DNA of 64,000 bases from Ascaris suum (taxonomy: Eukaryota > Nematoda > Chromadorea > Rhabditida > Ascarididae). Where the stretch lies: assembly GCA_013433145.1 (NCBI GenBank), contig CM024174.1, positions 3,558,336 to 3,622,335 on the forward strand, in the 5' to 3' direction. A program made the translations under genes and the position numbers. Of the stretch, positions 42,222 to 56,004 are shown piece after piece. Position 1 is the first letter of the stretch; each line of letters starts with the position of its first letter. Below the pieces are notes generated by a model. It had not been told where the DNA came from. It ran no database searches and worked only from the letters and a program-made list of their open reading frames with translations.

Positions 42222-45200
42222 TTGCTGCAATTTGAGAACAGAATAGATAATGATTAGAGCTTTTTTAGTTGAATACGACGAGGGATTTCGCTAATTTCGA
42301 AAAAAAAATGCAGCAAAATATCTATGGAATTACCAAATTTCATTCAAACATTAAGGTACCTAACAGCTACGCTCATCAAATAAACAGAAACACAACTACC
42401 TCGTTACTTTTGTAATCATTCATTAAAGAGTGAACTAGTAAAGACGGAAGCGAGAGCTTCATTCACATCTAGTGCTCCTTTTTATACTGAGAAGTGCGCA
42501 GTTGTAAAATACAATAGGCTCATTTGGTCTCAAACGTTTTTTTTTTCAAAACACACGTTGTTAATAACAAATGTTGAAAACCCAACATGTTTTTAGCTCA
42601 ACCCGCTTCCACTCTTCGTTTTAGGCTCTCAACAAGATCTATTAGCAAATTCCCTAGCATAGTAAATTCGATCAATTTCCGTAGAAGTGCTCTGCAGTAT
42701 ATCCCATCGAGTTCAAACTATATTCAAAGGCTCAAACTAACTTTAAACTATTTGGAGTTCAAATATAGTGGGATTTTTTAAAAACCAACATGCCATCTAT
42801 AAAGACACATATAGAGCTGCATACACAGTAATTAAGCTTAGAAAAAAAGTAATGTTGTTCACGCGTACGTGAGAAAATATTCCGCTAAAAAGCGCTGTGA
42901 TCAATCTTATTGTCAGTCTTCTGCAGAAGTCATCAAAATGCGGTATTAGAAGCAATGTTACCACGATTAAAAAAATGATCTGATTAGGTGATCAACTTGA
43001 AGAGTTTACCTGTGGTGTTTTTCATAAACAATGCAAAGTACTAACGAAATAATAGTGACGTCAATATTGATGAATCACTGCAGTTGAATAGTGCATAGCA
43101 AAGCTCTTAACTTTTCGTTTTGTAACAGCGAAAGGCTGCACTAAGTATGGCTATGCGGGGAGATGATCGGCTTCGCCTTTTGCTAGACACTTCTTACGGA
43201 TTATTTCAAGTATGGCCCCTCTCAAACAATCTAACACTCTAATTGGATTGGGTGCTTAATTTTCATCGTACGTCTACACTAATATAATGGACCCGCACAG
43301 CGTTACGGCCAATCGGCTTGAACGCTGATAATATGGGATGATCGTTACGTGAGCCTCTCGACAGCCGCTTCTGATGGCTGTCATCGATGGCGTTGAATAG
43401 CTCGAAAGTATGAGCAACACAGAGGGTCCATCTTCAAAACCTTAACTGCTTAGCCTGAATTAATCGGGTGCCTGATCCGTTGGGACGCCTTCTAACTAGG
43501 CGTCAACACTTCAGAAGCCGAGAAGAGCCGTTGGTGAGACCAGCCGATTACGGTAACTCGTAAAAGAAAATAGCGCCATTTGCGAGGCTGCGCCACAGCG
43601 GCTCAGCCGTGCCCAATGCGATTTTGATTCTCTTCCATCGCACGAGCTTGCCCTCTGTCGTTTACTCTTCATCTACCGCTCATATTTGACGCTCTATAAC
43701 ATTTGTCTAGCAGTCGATGCTCTCCATGAACAGATGCTCTATACGTACTGACAACACATGTGCTTGCAGGACAGCGTCACCACCTCGACGGGAACACAAA
43801 CGATTCTATCCCCTAACCACGCCCCTCGATGAAGCACCGCCCAATCAGCGGCCTTCCGCACGTACACTGGCTAACTTTGTGTCTAGGCTTGTACAGACAT
43901 TCAACGAGACGGATTTCATACTAGGCTCTCTTTCCAACTGGCCATTTTTTGCTTGTAGGAAACATACCACTAAAATTTGAGCAAACATGGCATCAGTTAA
44001 TCAGGTTAAGAGCTTCGTGAGGCGAGTGTTTTCATAAGATCCCTTTCAATAATTACTGCACGAATTAAAACTATCGTTTTTGCCGCCCTCGCACCTATAT
44101 AGCAGGTCAGTCAGCAGCAAGATTTGCTATTGGCGTGAAGGCGAATAAAAGCAAAAGTGCTGTAATGTTCAGGTACGGAGGGCAGTAATTCACAAAAAAA
44201 AATTCCACAACTGTGGTTTATAATCCTCAGCCTGATGCAACTTCTGGGCCCAGCAATAAAATCCATGGCAATATCATTCCCTACCATGATACCAGATACA
44301 CCAGTGTCTTGCGATATCGGTTCCATTAGCTATAAAGAAGCTGCTTCAACGATTAACAGATTTTTATTACCTATGTACCAAGGTTCACGCCTATTAGCGT
44401 TCGAAATATCGCCAACTCATCTGAAACTTTTTGACAGCTAGTTGATCGCAATCATAAATGTAAGCGAGAAGGATGCGCTATCAAAATTCAGTCCTCAAAA
44501 AATTATTTCTCTTCGTTGCCACTACGAAATAATACGAATATTTTAACATATGAAGCAATTCCGTGTCTACTTCACCGATGAAAAATGATGCGTATTCAGG
44601 GTTGTTGAGTATGTAAGTTTTGTGTGTGAAGCGAAGAACACGCTCGGCTTGATGAAGCCCTAGTTTTATGTTCCATAATGCAGCGCTTCCTGTAAAGATT
44701 TTAAGTGCTAACGTGAAATGCTGGCTTGAGGAAATAGATCATACGCTCTTCATATATTTCATCATTAAATAATATTTAAAATATTCAAATATGCTTAATT
44801 GGCTCCTCCCATGAATTAGCGTATACACTACGCACAACGTATTTGATATAACATGTAACAGAAAGCAAAAATACAAGCATTGTGCTGAACGACTAAAGTG
44901 GGTGCATTAAAGAACCGGATATGCTTAAATAAATAACATAGTTTTAATAATATAGGCAAGCCGCATTTGTATTCGAGAGAATTTTAGAATAATAACACAA
45001 ACTATTATCAATCTTTTATTTTGAAATCATTTCAAGCATTATGATTATATTTTTCTATAGCATTTATATCAGTAAAATTTTGAATTTAAAAAAAAAAATA
45101 ATAATAATAATGTAGATCTTCTGAAAGATTGAGCTAATCAATACATAAATTTGCGATGATTGCCTAATAAAATTCGATTGCATCAAGCCCTATTCGTTTA

Positions 45201-48023
45201 TCGCAATCTTCATCTTAGCTAAAGTATCATCATTAGCTTACTTTCAAATTTCAAGTGTCGCTGACTTGAAATTTTCAATATCGTTGAATATGAATTTATC
45301 GCAAGAGGCCAGGAATATTTGAGCATATTTGTTGAACTATTATACAATGAAGTAATGCATATCACTAGATGCAATTATCATAGATGAAGTATTATCGGCA
45401 AACATAGATGAGCGATAAATCAAAATGCCGTTTTTTCAGTTCCCAGCACGCTTCTTGAAACATCGATTTTGGGTCTAGTCTAGGTTCATTTCTTCACCTC
45501 GATTAAGTTTAACCTTAGTGTAGAGGTATTCGTTGATTCGGGAAGTGTCAGCGCGTAGCTGTCAACTTTGTCAAACATGTATTCTATATGGAGATGCGGT
45601 TCATATCAAAGGCGACCTATAGCGATCGGCATGCTATAGGGAGAGGAGGACCATAGGGAGCAGATTAACAACTCTTCAACAATGCCCCATCCACGCCAAG
45701 CTGCGCCAAAAAGCACCGCATTTTAAGCGAACATCCGACCACTGCACTGAATCAAAACAACACAAAGTACTACTTCAACACCAAAAATCGTTTTCCATAA
45801 AACGTCATGGAAATATTACCATATTTCTGATGGCGTATGCGGAACGCGATTCGAAGTGAAAAATATTTATCGTCGTACGCACCTCTCTGTACCGACACTG
45901 CTGCCCAGCCTTGCTTTATATGCGACTGTATTACTCGATCAGGGAAGATGGGTGGCGTCGAGCTTATCTGCTTTTTCTTGCCAATATAACGAGCCCCATC
46001 CGACGAAGAAAGGAATCGAACAGTATAGTAATATGGCAAACAATGAATACTGTAAGCATGTGTCATATATATATTGTATAGAACACATACAATGCAACGA
46101 AATAGGGTTAAAATTGAGAGATGAAAAGTATTTGTTCAGTTTCATATGCGGGTAAGCATATGCAAGCTGGCTTGAGCATTTTATTAGTAAAATAGGTATC
46201 AGAAGTTAAAGAATTGATGTACTAATCAGAGCTCAAATGGTGTTGCTTAGAAAATAATTCAGGAAGCAACAAAGAATGAATATTATTATCTCATCGTTCA
46301 TTGGTAAGAATTACCTAAACTTTTAATAGAATAAATGAAACAAAATAGAAGGTTTTCTTAAAATGTCGACACCTAGCGCCAGCTAGTTGTTTTAAAACAA
46401 AGCGGTCAATTAGCTGTTTGTTAAATAAGCTCAGAGATGATAATGCCGACAATATTTCTATCTTCACGAATATTCATCTACGTTTTCGTTAAGGATTTGA
46501 TTAGTTCAACCATCGCTGATTTTCTTATCGGTTTGACGGTAGCATAATTCATTGCTTCTTCAAAATAACCTCATGGAAAGAGAGGGCTTATAATATAGAA
46601 AATGTTGAAAAAAAAAATCAAATTGCTCGATGAATGCAAGCGGCAGGCAGGAGGCAACGCGTCAGCTAATCCAACCGCTAATCGAGCTGGCTGCGAGAAC
46701 GCGCGGCTAAGCAATGGCTGATCCTCTAAGATACTTATAGTACTAAAATACTCTTTCGGTCCGCACCGAAGAGGAGGTATCACAACCGAGCCACTGTGAC
46801 ATTGCGTGCGCTCGTCTGCTGCCACTATGCCGTTGGCTGCTCCACGAATGCATCATATTGCTCGACTCCGCCTATATCGTTCATTTTCTGGCGTTACCTC
46901 AACGAGCACCTTTTCTTATCTTTACATCTTACTACTTTTAGCTATTCGAGCTAAAACAATCAAAGTAACAATAAGGTACCGTACCTTAGTAGCGTTGGCA
47001 ACTGAGTGATAAAGTAAATACAAATATTACAGAGATGCGGATTTGCAGCCACAAGAATCCATGCTTTGATTCATTGTTCTCTAATGTAGGTAATAAAAAG
47101 AGAAAAGATAGAATACTGAATACTCGCTGGCAAAATTTCACGAAATCAATGCCTTTGATTGCATTGCTTACCAACTGACCTAAGTTTAGAGCTTTCTACG
47201 GTAACAATCACATCAATATACACTTTCTATTGTACCACCAATTTTTGTCTTCAGCGGAGCATAAAATTTCAATCATTTCAAGTTCTTAGAGGTTTGCAAT
47301 GAGGATATTGCAGTCAAGAATTGATGCCAGGGTTTATTTCAGTGTTAATAGATGCAATTTTGCAGTAATGGTACGAGTCTTGCTTAGTGATTTGAAGCCG
47401 AATGTGATAACCAATAGATTTAGCATTACTCTGAAAATGTTCCTGTTTTGTCATATTTTGCAGCTTTGAATCGCAAAGTAAAATAGCCTTGAATTACAAG
47501 ATAAGACATTATATATTTGCTAGAATATACGACGCTTAATCAGCTAACGCTCATTTCACAGACATCTATAATATACATCGTCGAGTAAAAATCGGATTTC
47601 TTAAGATTCGATCTTTCAAGATTTGCATCGAACATTGCTCAACTTGTGCAAAACCGCGCAAGCTGAGCATTTCCTTAGGTGATCGTAATATGCCTAACCT
47701 TTTTTTTGGCGAATTCCATTCCATGTCTTGTTTTCGGAGTTCTGCTTTGATATCAGGTGATTTCCGGCTGAAAAAGCTGTGGAATTTTCTTTCATATCAG
47801 TTTTCGAAATTTTCAACCGCTAACAACGGTACTTGCAAATCGATATAAAATGATGTGGGCTAAAATAGTCGACTATGTGGAAATGAAATGGTTAGTGGTG
47901 TTTACCGGTGTGCTCAATCATTCATAGTGTGTGTTCGTGTATGCGTTAAGAATTTATCGCAGTATAGTGAGCAGCGCACAGTTTTGCAAAGTTTTGGGCA
48001 AGGAATGGCTCGCTCTAATGGGC
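42222..48023. other. Gene-poor region upstream of homeobox copy B
   Basis: No gene model could be supported over 5.8 kb. Base composition rises in GC around 43.3-43.9 kb and 46.6-46.9 kb. The first holds GC-box and CCAAT-like elements. The second has several overlapping open frames and a short TTCGGT/ACCGAA palindrome at about 46,756. Both may be promoter or exon remnants; the rest is AT-rich with short frames only. Confidence 0.4.
43817..43847 (-). promoter_or_regulatory. Candidate distal promoter: GC-box and CCAAT elements
   Basis: CCACGCCCC at 43817-43825 and CCGCCCAATCA at 43837-43847 (read on either strand as GC/CACC box and CCAAT box) sit in a local GC-rich block 1.6 kb upstream of the copy B ATG. 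The link to copy B is inferred from position only. Confidence 0.25.
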
Positions 48024-49290
48024 TCAGAGCGCCGCTATTTGCTGTCCCGAGAACCGTCGCCATTCCTTATAAAGACGTTTCGCTCTGTATGTGAAAACAT
48101 TCTTCACTATTCTCATTTCCTCAACAGTTGAAGCCGACCATCTCCTTAACTGTACGTCTAGTGATTGCGGATGAATATGCCCAATTCGTGCTTCTATTTC
48201 TAATAGTTTTTTTTCGGCATTAAATTGTGGATGCCTCACACGCCTCTTGGATACCCAGCACCTAAAATGCCTCTCTATGAAGTTTTTCGATGCACACTCT
48301 ATTATATGTATCAGAAGGCGCATTTCCAACTTCGTTTTTCATTGTGACCTGTTATAAAAATACCCTAAGAGATGATGTACCTACAAATATCGAAATTATG
48401 ACGTTCATAAACGAATAACACTGTTGACAATTACTTCTATTCTCTTCTCTATTGTTTTAAGTCTTCATATTCTACAGCTGTTGATTTTTTCCCAGCTACG
48501 CAATGAAAACTTAACATTTTAGTCGTCTGCATAGTCTCGCCTTTGTAACTCCTTAGTACACTGAACACAGTTAGAAATACAATCACAATCGTTGATTTTT
48601 TAGTGCTTTTTTTCAAAAACTTTTTTTTCGACGAAATTAGAAATATAATCTAAATTTGTAAATGGCATTGAACTTGCATATTGGTGCTGACTGATGTGAG
48701 ATGCCAATCTGTGCTGCTCATATGCCTCAATGTTCAACTGTATTAGCAAAAATTTAGCGCAACACATCGTTCGTTGCTCACTCTCTCTATAACCAGTTGC
48801 CGTATGTGTGTCTTTTTTTCAGTGTGTCTTTTTTTCACCACAATTTACTGGTTGCTGTCAGCTCACCTCATTTCTATTCGCAAAGTGCATCAATACCGTA
48901 GGACGGCACACGTATATCCACCGCTCGCACATACGCACACATACATACATTCACATGACGTCCCTCAATGATAGCGACAAAAACGTATGCCTCTGCGCTA
49001 TTGTTATGGAAATAACGCAAAATTTTCATGATGACGAATGAATCATTTGATAGTATGTTGGGACTCTATGATGAATTCGGCGTACATATCAGAAAATCGG
49101 AAGCGACGGAGGCTTCATCAATGGAAACGCCAAAAGAATGCGAGGAGAGCATGAAGCGTTGAAATCAAGAAAGTCTCGAGATAAGTTTGAACTTGGGTAG
49201 AATAAATCTATGCAGTTCGAGATAAACATGTTCAGCAGCGCTGCATAATTTGTTGCATTTAGCAAAGGCGCTAAAGGCATTAGATCGGAT
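48024..49290 (-). CDS. 3' part of an unrecognised minus-strand gene
   Basis: Exon 49290-49193 (acceptor AAATTCAG, phase 2 end) joins in frame to a last exon 48261-48024 (acceptor CATTTTAG, TGA stop). The last exon encodes 78 residues with a plausible charged, helical composition, for example RRVRHPQFNAEKKLLEIEAR and VEEMRIVKNVFTYRAKRLYK. No family recognised; a vague resemblance to a carboxylase segment was not convincing. Upstream exons toward 49.3-50 kb are likely but unresolved. Confidence 0.4.
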
Positions 49291-50356
49291 CTGAATTTTA
49301 GTGGCCACTTTTGTATGCATGAGAAAGAGGGAAAGAGGAATAGATAGAGGGACATGGCTGGAACAAGTGACCTCTAGCAGTATTTCCTTCTCTATGATTC
49401 AAGTGCCAAATGTATTTGCCTCCTCATTAATCCTATATGAGGCATGTTTCCGTCAAAACTACCTCTCTGTATTGTGGAATATTGGTCCAATTGTGTAGTC
49501 ATCAAAGTTCGATGAAGATTGTGTATAATTCGTCTAAACATTTACTACTGCAATGCAGTGCAACAATTCTACCTAGTATTAGCTGATAGTTTTGCATAAC
49601 ATTTGCATCGACAAGTTTGTGATTCGTAAGACATGCCTCAAGCAACGATTTCTATCCTCCACAAATTTCAACAGCGACCATCCAGTAATGAGCAAATAAA
49701 ACAAAATCGCTAGGAATATCTCTAGCTTCTTGAAGAAAACGGTAGAAGTTTGTTTTCTCTCGTTGTTCTGCCTAACTGTTTTATGTTTCACGGAGCTTAG
49801 CTTAGGAAAATTAAAGAAGTTCCTTTTATGTAATGACGGATTTGATCAATATTTTCCATGGGGCTATTTGAATAATCCTTTCACAGTATTCCTTTACTCG
49901 CTATGAAAGACTATTGTGCATTCAGATAAGTGAAATATGCTTATATGCATATTCCACATCAATAGAATGTATGGATTCGCGCAAATAATCGCTAAGCATT
50001 CATCAATGCATTTCACTTTAAATTAAAGTTTGCGCGTATGTGCTAGTTTGAGGAGGATTGTAGACGTGATGATGCGTTGTCAATGTGTCGTGAATTCGCG
50101 TGCCACCTGCCGAGTTGTATTTTCGAATGCCACATCGATTTAATTCTTGTGAACTTCGAAAAAAAAATCAAATTTGAGATCAGTGACTGTCACTTTGATG
50201 GTTGATTTCATACATCAAATGAGTTCATAATAGACGCACATTGCTAATGCCGTTCGGTGATGGGCTTGCTATGCTGTCCTTGAGAATAGCCAGCAATGCA
50301 AAGAAGCGATTATAATGTACGCTTCACAGCTCCGAGGAGGGAGAGGATGAGAGGAT

Positions 50357-50379
50357 GGGATGGGTGGAGGGGGAGGGGG
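50357..50379 (+). other. G-quadruplex motif in a purine-rich tract
   Basis: Four runs of three or more G (GGG, GGG, GGGGG, GGGGG) with 1-4 nt loops, inside a G/A-rich stretch at about 50,330-50,400. No gene could be assigned next to it. Confidence 0.7.
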
Positions 50380-50399
50380 AGGACGGAATCGAGCAAGGG

Positions 50400-53300
50400 G
50401 AACTAATTAATGTTGCCTCGATGTTAGCTTTTCAACGCTTCATGAAGTAGGCTTGAAAAGATGAATGGATGAAGTTCCTTTAGTTGCGAAAGAAATTGTG
50501 AAATGAAATATTAAGTCCAATGGAAATCATTTCTTATCGAATTTGCTATAATATTTTTCTTTTAGTGATGTTCCGTCATTTGATATGGACTGATCGAACC
50601 AAATTATATTGCTGTCGCCAAGGACAAACAATGTTCTCTCAACATTTAAATGCTTCCGGTTCATGTGAAGATTGTTTTTTGTTTTGTAAAATTATGCAGT
50701 ATGTTAAGTGCTGTATAATTTGTTGCTCAAATTTTATACACCGCTCGGTGAAATACTTTCATGCTAAGAGCCTAAATCCTAAATTCTATCTCGTATAGCG
50801 CAGAGTTGTAAACGACTATAGCAAATTGCTATGCTGCACTCATGTTCACAATTCATGTGCCATAGATGTATTTGATTTACAACGATGATCGGTGAGAGTG
50901 GTGGTAGTTGCTAGTGATGAGGTGGGTCTCGAGCGCCTAGTTTGGCAGAGGAAGACTCAATTTGTGGGTTAATACGCGATCGCCGCGTTCCGCACCATTC
51001 TTCCTCTAATAGAGCGCTTAGATACACAAAAGAGTGTCCATACAAATAGATGTGCGGCCGGATCGCCTTGAACAGGGAGGGATCTGCATTCGTTCATTTA
51101 CTAGATCGTAACTGATAGTTGCGTTCATAGGACGATACTCTGATAGGAATCTATATGCAATGCAATGTGTTATACAATATAGATATGCGTAGAAATTGAA
51201 GTGTATAAAATATTTCAAAGATCATGAGGTCATAGAAACTTCTGCATCAATAGAAAAAAAAGGGATTACGAGAAACTATCTTCCTAGTACTTTTCGCGTC
51301 GGCCAAATATCGCTTAATTTAAGCATTGTATCGCTTAACTCTCGGAAACTGTATTTGTTATATTTTGTCAGTAGAGTTTATAATAACTAAAAACATAAGA
51401 ATGGAAGGAAATTCCACATTAGGTATGAATTAATTTGATTTCATCAATGGTCACATGGAAGTTGGGAAGTTTATGGAAGCGAACACTTCAATAAAACAAA
51501 ATGCTAGTACAGAATCTGCCAGATCTGCTGATGCTATTTGCATTTTTACACATCGCCAAATATTTTCACAAATTTCCAACATGCATAAATTATGCTAAAT
51601 GATTCTTTAATAGTTCATTTAACTAGACTGTTGGCATATGCCTTCTAAAAAATACTGGTCGTGTCTGTGCACATGCTGAGTTATGTCCGTTCGCCAAGTG
51701 AGAATTTCAAATTTGCAGCCATTAAAGCTAGAGCTATGAGACTTTATGTGCATTGAATGAGTCGTTTTGATATACCAATTTCCAAAAAAACAAAAAGTTG
51801 TAGCATTTCAAAAGAGCACTTTACCAGCCACGAAAAAGCGAAACTCTTACGAAACATCTGTCTCGATGTTTGAATCAATTGAAATATGAGAACATTATTG
51901 GCGCACCATTTATTTTTGTTGGTAATTTCTGAGATTGATTCTTCGATTGAGTGGAATGCAAAAAATGCATTTTTACCAACTCTTCTGGCAAGCTTCTCTA
52001 CCTGTTCAATCTAGCCACTAAAAGATCAAACCGGTTGAAGCAAAACGCATGTTAATTTTTCACCACTCTTCAATGTCTATAGCTTCATTCAAAGGTGATA
52101 GGCTAACGTGAAGTACGATATAGGAGGGGATATCCCATGATGAACACGTTGTGCGCTAAATTCCATCACTTCTGCTACACGTTTTGCTTGATATAACTTG
52201 GCAGACAAGTAGACAGACAGACGAGGTGACCGACAATGAGTAAATGGATAGACCAAATAAAATACGCACATAGAATGCGTCGCCACAATGCATTTTTCTC
52301 AATTAAATTTGCAAACGGACGCAAAACCATAAATTAAGCTTAATTACCCCCCACTAGCACAAATGCATGAGCAGTCTTTTTTGTGTGAGTCATATATTCA
52401 AGGCAGATGCTCCTTATCTAACATAGGCGACTATTTGGTTAATGCAAATTTTTATACTTGTATTTGCCGTTTAGAGTGAATGCCTTGCCGCTTCACTAGG
52501 ATCGTTATGCCTCCCAAATATGCCCTGTTCAGCAATTTACTCTGTCTTCAATGTCACCTAAGACGAGTGTAACGAAAATCTCGCAGACCGAAAGCCACTC
52601 GACGTGATCTGCATTGATACTTTCCATTCGTTTTGTAGGTTTTAAGAGCTATAGAAGAGATTTCGATTTTCACGCCATCTAGCGAATACTTCTATTTCTA
52701 ACAGCAATTTTTTTCTTCCCATCTATTAAAAATGTCCATTTTTTAAAAATTGTTGGAGAAATTCTTGCGTTCTTAACGTTTTCGACATTGTTGACGTCTT
52801 TCGACAAAACGTTGTCGATGTCTCCGATAAAATGTTATATTTATGAAGGGTTATTTACGCCGAATCCTGCTCAAAAGCAAACCAATGATGAAAATTAGGA
52901 CTCGAAAGCTAGTTGTTTTAATTGGCATAATAGTGCGTGGGATACATTGCAGAAACGTTCCGAAAACACAAAAAGTGGTTTGTATTTATCGTTGTGAATA
53001 TTTACTAAGTTAGCCTAGCACTGTATTTATAAACTCCATCACTTATTTAGGCATTTCAATGGAAAATTCGAGGGAATGAATGTGAGGAGTGCGCATTGTT
53101 TTCTTTTATGGTTCAATCATTGCAAACTATAACGCATCTCATCCAGAGAGGAATCGTCCTCATTGATAAAATTTTTGCAAAAAATGCTCTCAATTGAATT
53201 CCATCGTTTATGATCGAATATATCAAAATATTTGAAGCCTAAATTCTTTACATCTCTTGTTCGGTCAAAATTGTCATCAATACTGTTTATTATATTTTAG

Positions 53301-55617
53301 ATGAATGTATTTGTTGGCTGAAACTACTTCAAATAATTTCTCTACAAACGATATTCCTAAAATCGTTAAAATGAATTCATTGATATTAGCCATAAGTTAG
53401 AGGTGAATGCGCACTATTGATATTTTTTCGAATAAAAGTCCACATTTACGGTCATTTATATTTGCATTTATATTTGCATAAGACAACAGCGCTTTATGTT
53501 CGCCTTATGTGACCGTTTTGATTTTGAGCAACAAATTTGATGCACAGTTAATGTATTCAGCCAGCGTGTGAATCTGCCAGACGCAAAGAAAACGATTCGT
53601 CACTTAAGCCATGCCCATTAGCCACAAGCCGAATAGTCAATTAGCTTTCTCCGATATGGCCGCTTTTGCATTCGTCACATTATGATGCCATCTTCACTGA
53701 AAACAAGGGATCTAGAAGTTTTGAAAGCTTCATTCGCAACTAGAACAGTAATGTTGTTTCGAGTGAAATGCATGAGTAATGAATAGAATATAGAAGTTCA
53801 CATGAAGAGAGTGGAACACTTCGAACTTCTTAGGCAATATACAGCACTAAAACTTTTAACCGATCGGAAAGCAGTCGATAATGTTTGTCATATACAATGC
53901 GGAAACAAGAGTTTTCCTTATCGTTGGTCCTTTTTCATTTAGCTTATTGGGCGCAGCCAATTTAAATGATTGCTTTCTTGAACACTGATTTTGTGAAGAA
54001 GAGGCAATTTTTTTTCTATTTTCTGCGTATCGGCCAGTAGCGCAATACAAATGATAGCTTTTAGGATTGAAAAATTAAAAGAGTGCAGCAATTTGGAAAT
54101 AATTCTCATAAGAATTTGATCTTTTCTAGGTATTTGCAAGTTTGTTTTGCAGAAGTACGCTATGACAACGCTATGACTATGAAAGTATCTAAACGTGCGT
54201 ACTTATCTATCTGGACGAGAGTTTTAGTTCCGCAGCCGTCGGAGCAGCAGCTAAAATTTTGGTTGTTACCAAGTGCAATAAGGGCTAATGTCATGCATTC
54301 TTATTCATTTTGACGCATAAGTCGTGAAAAAAAAGCTATAGCTATGTAAGAGAGAAAAGATTTTCCGCCATATTTTGTTGCAGTCGAATTCTCGTTCTAC
54401 TCCGTCAACGAAAAAGAAAGCAAACTTTTGTAGAAAGATTTGAATGATTGGTCGAGCTAATTAAAAATGACAGCATTATTTCACTTATCTATTGTTTGTT
54501 AACAGTTTATCATACAACTTTTTATTCATCACAACGTCTTCTACAGTGTGATTCTACCTTCAAATTTGCTTTTGCAATGAACAACATGCCTAGGAAATTG
54601 AAGTGTAACAAAAGCAGAAACAACAAACGCACTAAGGATTAAGGTCAATCGCCATATGGTGCAGTTGGCTCAACATTATGCAATGCTATTTGGCTAAAGG
54701 ATTTCATGAATATTCGTCGATATATTTCTACCAGATGACGAATCATGCATAAGTGCATACTTTTCTCATAAGTTTTGGCAATTCCCCGATGACAATAACA
54801 ACTATTCGCTATTAGCTCGATTTTCATTATTTCTCTACAATAAGTTTGTGTTTTATCAATGCGAAAAATGTTGAATTATTGAGAGATGATCGCAATAACC
54901 AAAATTGCGCTAATGATCGACGATGGCTGCACTAACCGGATATTGCATATTTTTATCGAGGTTTATCTTGAAGAAAAAGCGCAAATCCTAAGCATCCTAT
55001 AGTACCAATCTTTTCCAACTTCTTGTTTTCTTATTTAATTCATTCCTTAAGCGATTATTTCATAGAGCCGTATTCAACGCAATCACCGAAGCTCACCTAC
55101 TGGTGAAACAAAAATTCTCAAATATAGCTCTCGGCATTTTTTCGACTCTGTTGGTTTGAAAATTTCAATGGCAATTAAATTTTCCGATGTTATTCCTACC
55201 TTTGATTGCGATAGCAGTGAACTATTGTTGTATTGAAACGATTCAACTGCTTTTTTGTTAATTTTCCTTCAGTTGTCACTTTCCAGGTTTCGCTTGGATG
55301 ATAGATCAAAACGAAATGAGCCTGAGTAAATAGGAGAGTTGTGCGTTCAAGGTGCTCTAATACAAGCGTGATCGAAGAATATGAAGAATTGATTGTAAAA
55401 GTGAAGTAAGAACGTTGTTAGAGTGTGGGGTGATTCTCTTGATGGGCCATAATACCGTGAAGGAGAGTAGACTTCGTCGAATGGCGTTATCTAATGCGTT
55501 AATTGGCCCCTTTAAAGATTATCCCAAGAAAGCGAAGTGCGCGCTCGCTTTCTGGTTACTCTTTGGTGTGCTGAACTTCATAAACAACAAAAAAAAAAAC
55601 GCAACGTTATTCATAGC
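50400..55617. other. AT-rich region without a supported gene
   Basis: One exon-like segment is visible at about 50,565-50,703 on the plus strand. It has a T-rich acceptor, an open Cys-containing frame starting MFRHLIWTDRTKLYCC, and donor GTTAAG. It could not be linked to other exons. Elsewhere only short frames and homopolymers occur. Confidence 0.3.
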
Positions 55618-56004
55618 ATGGAGGATGATAAGAGGACTAAGAAGGAGAAGATTCAGTGCTTGATCGTATCTATTCGTCTAGGATATCCAGCGCTTGTTAA
55701 TAAATTATTAGTTTTCGTGTACCGAAGACGATTTACCTATATACATCACCAACCGAATATACCGATAGAGATGAGGCAAGTGGAGCAAATTTTGAGCTCC
55801 CCACATTTGCGTATACATCTGCATTCAATTGAAAGCAAGTATTTCCAAATTATCATTGGTCTATGCAGCGAAGAAATTCTTATACTAGCAATAGAATTAG
55901 CATGTTTCCAATCAAAGAACTATTATTCTACTCATAGCAAGCAAGAAAAAAGCTCATGTGATCATGACACACGAAAATTTGCGCATAAAGTAAAGGTAAA
56001 TTGA
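55618..56004 (+). CDS. Candidate single-exon ORF or internal exon, 128 codons
   Basis: One of the longest open frames in the window: from an ATG at 55618 (MEDDKRTKKEKIQCLIVSIR) to TGA at 56002, with upstream in-frame extension to 55537. Composition is protein-like (many Lys, Glu, His, Ile). Possible donors GTAAAG/GTAAAT lie just before the stop, and coding-like plus-strand frames follow at 56,001-56,195, 56,416-56,607 and 57,441-57,623. It may therefore be part of a gene ending at 57,930. No family recognised. Confidence 0.3.
   Translation: MEDDKRTKKEKIQCLIVSIRLGYPALVNKLLVFVYRRRFTYIHHQPNIPIEMRQVEQILSSPHLRIHLHSIESKYFQIIIGLCSEEILILAIELACFQSKNYYSTHSKQEKSSCDHDTRKFAHKVKVN

Noticed and set aside
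48024..48261. Similarity of this exon to the C-terminal region of acetyl-CoA carboxylase (an LRRW motif)
   Set aside because: Only a few residues agree and the flanking sequence does not align, so no function was assigned.
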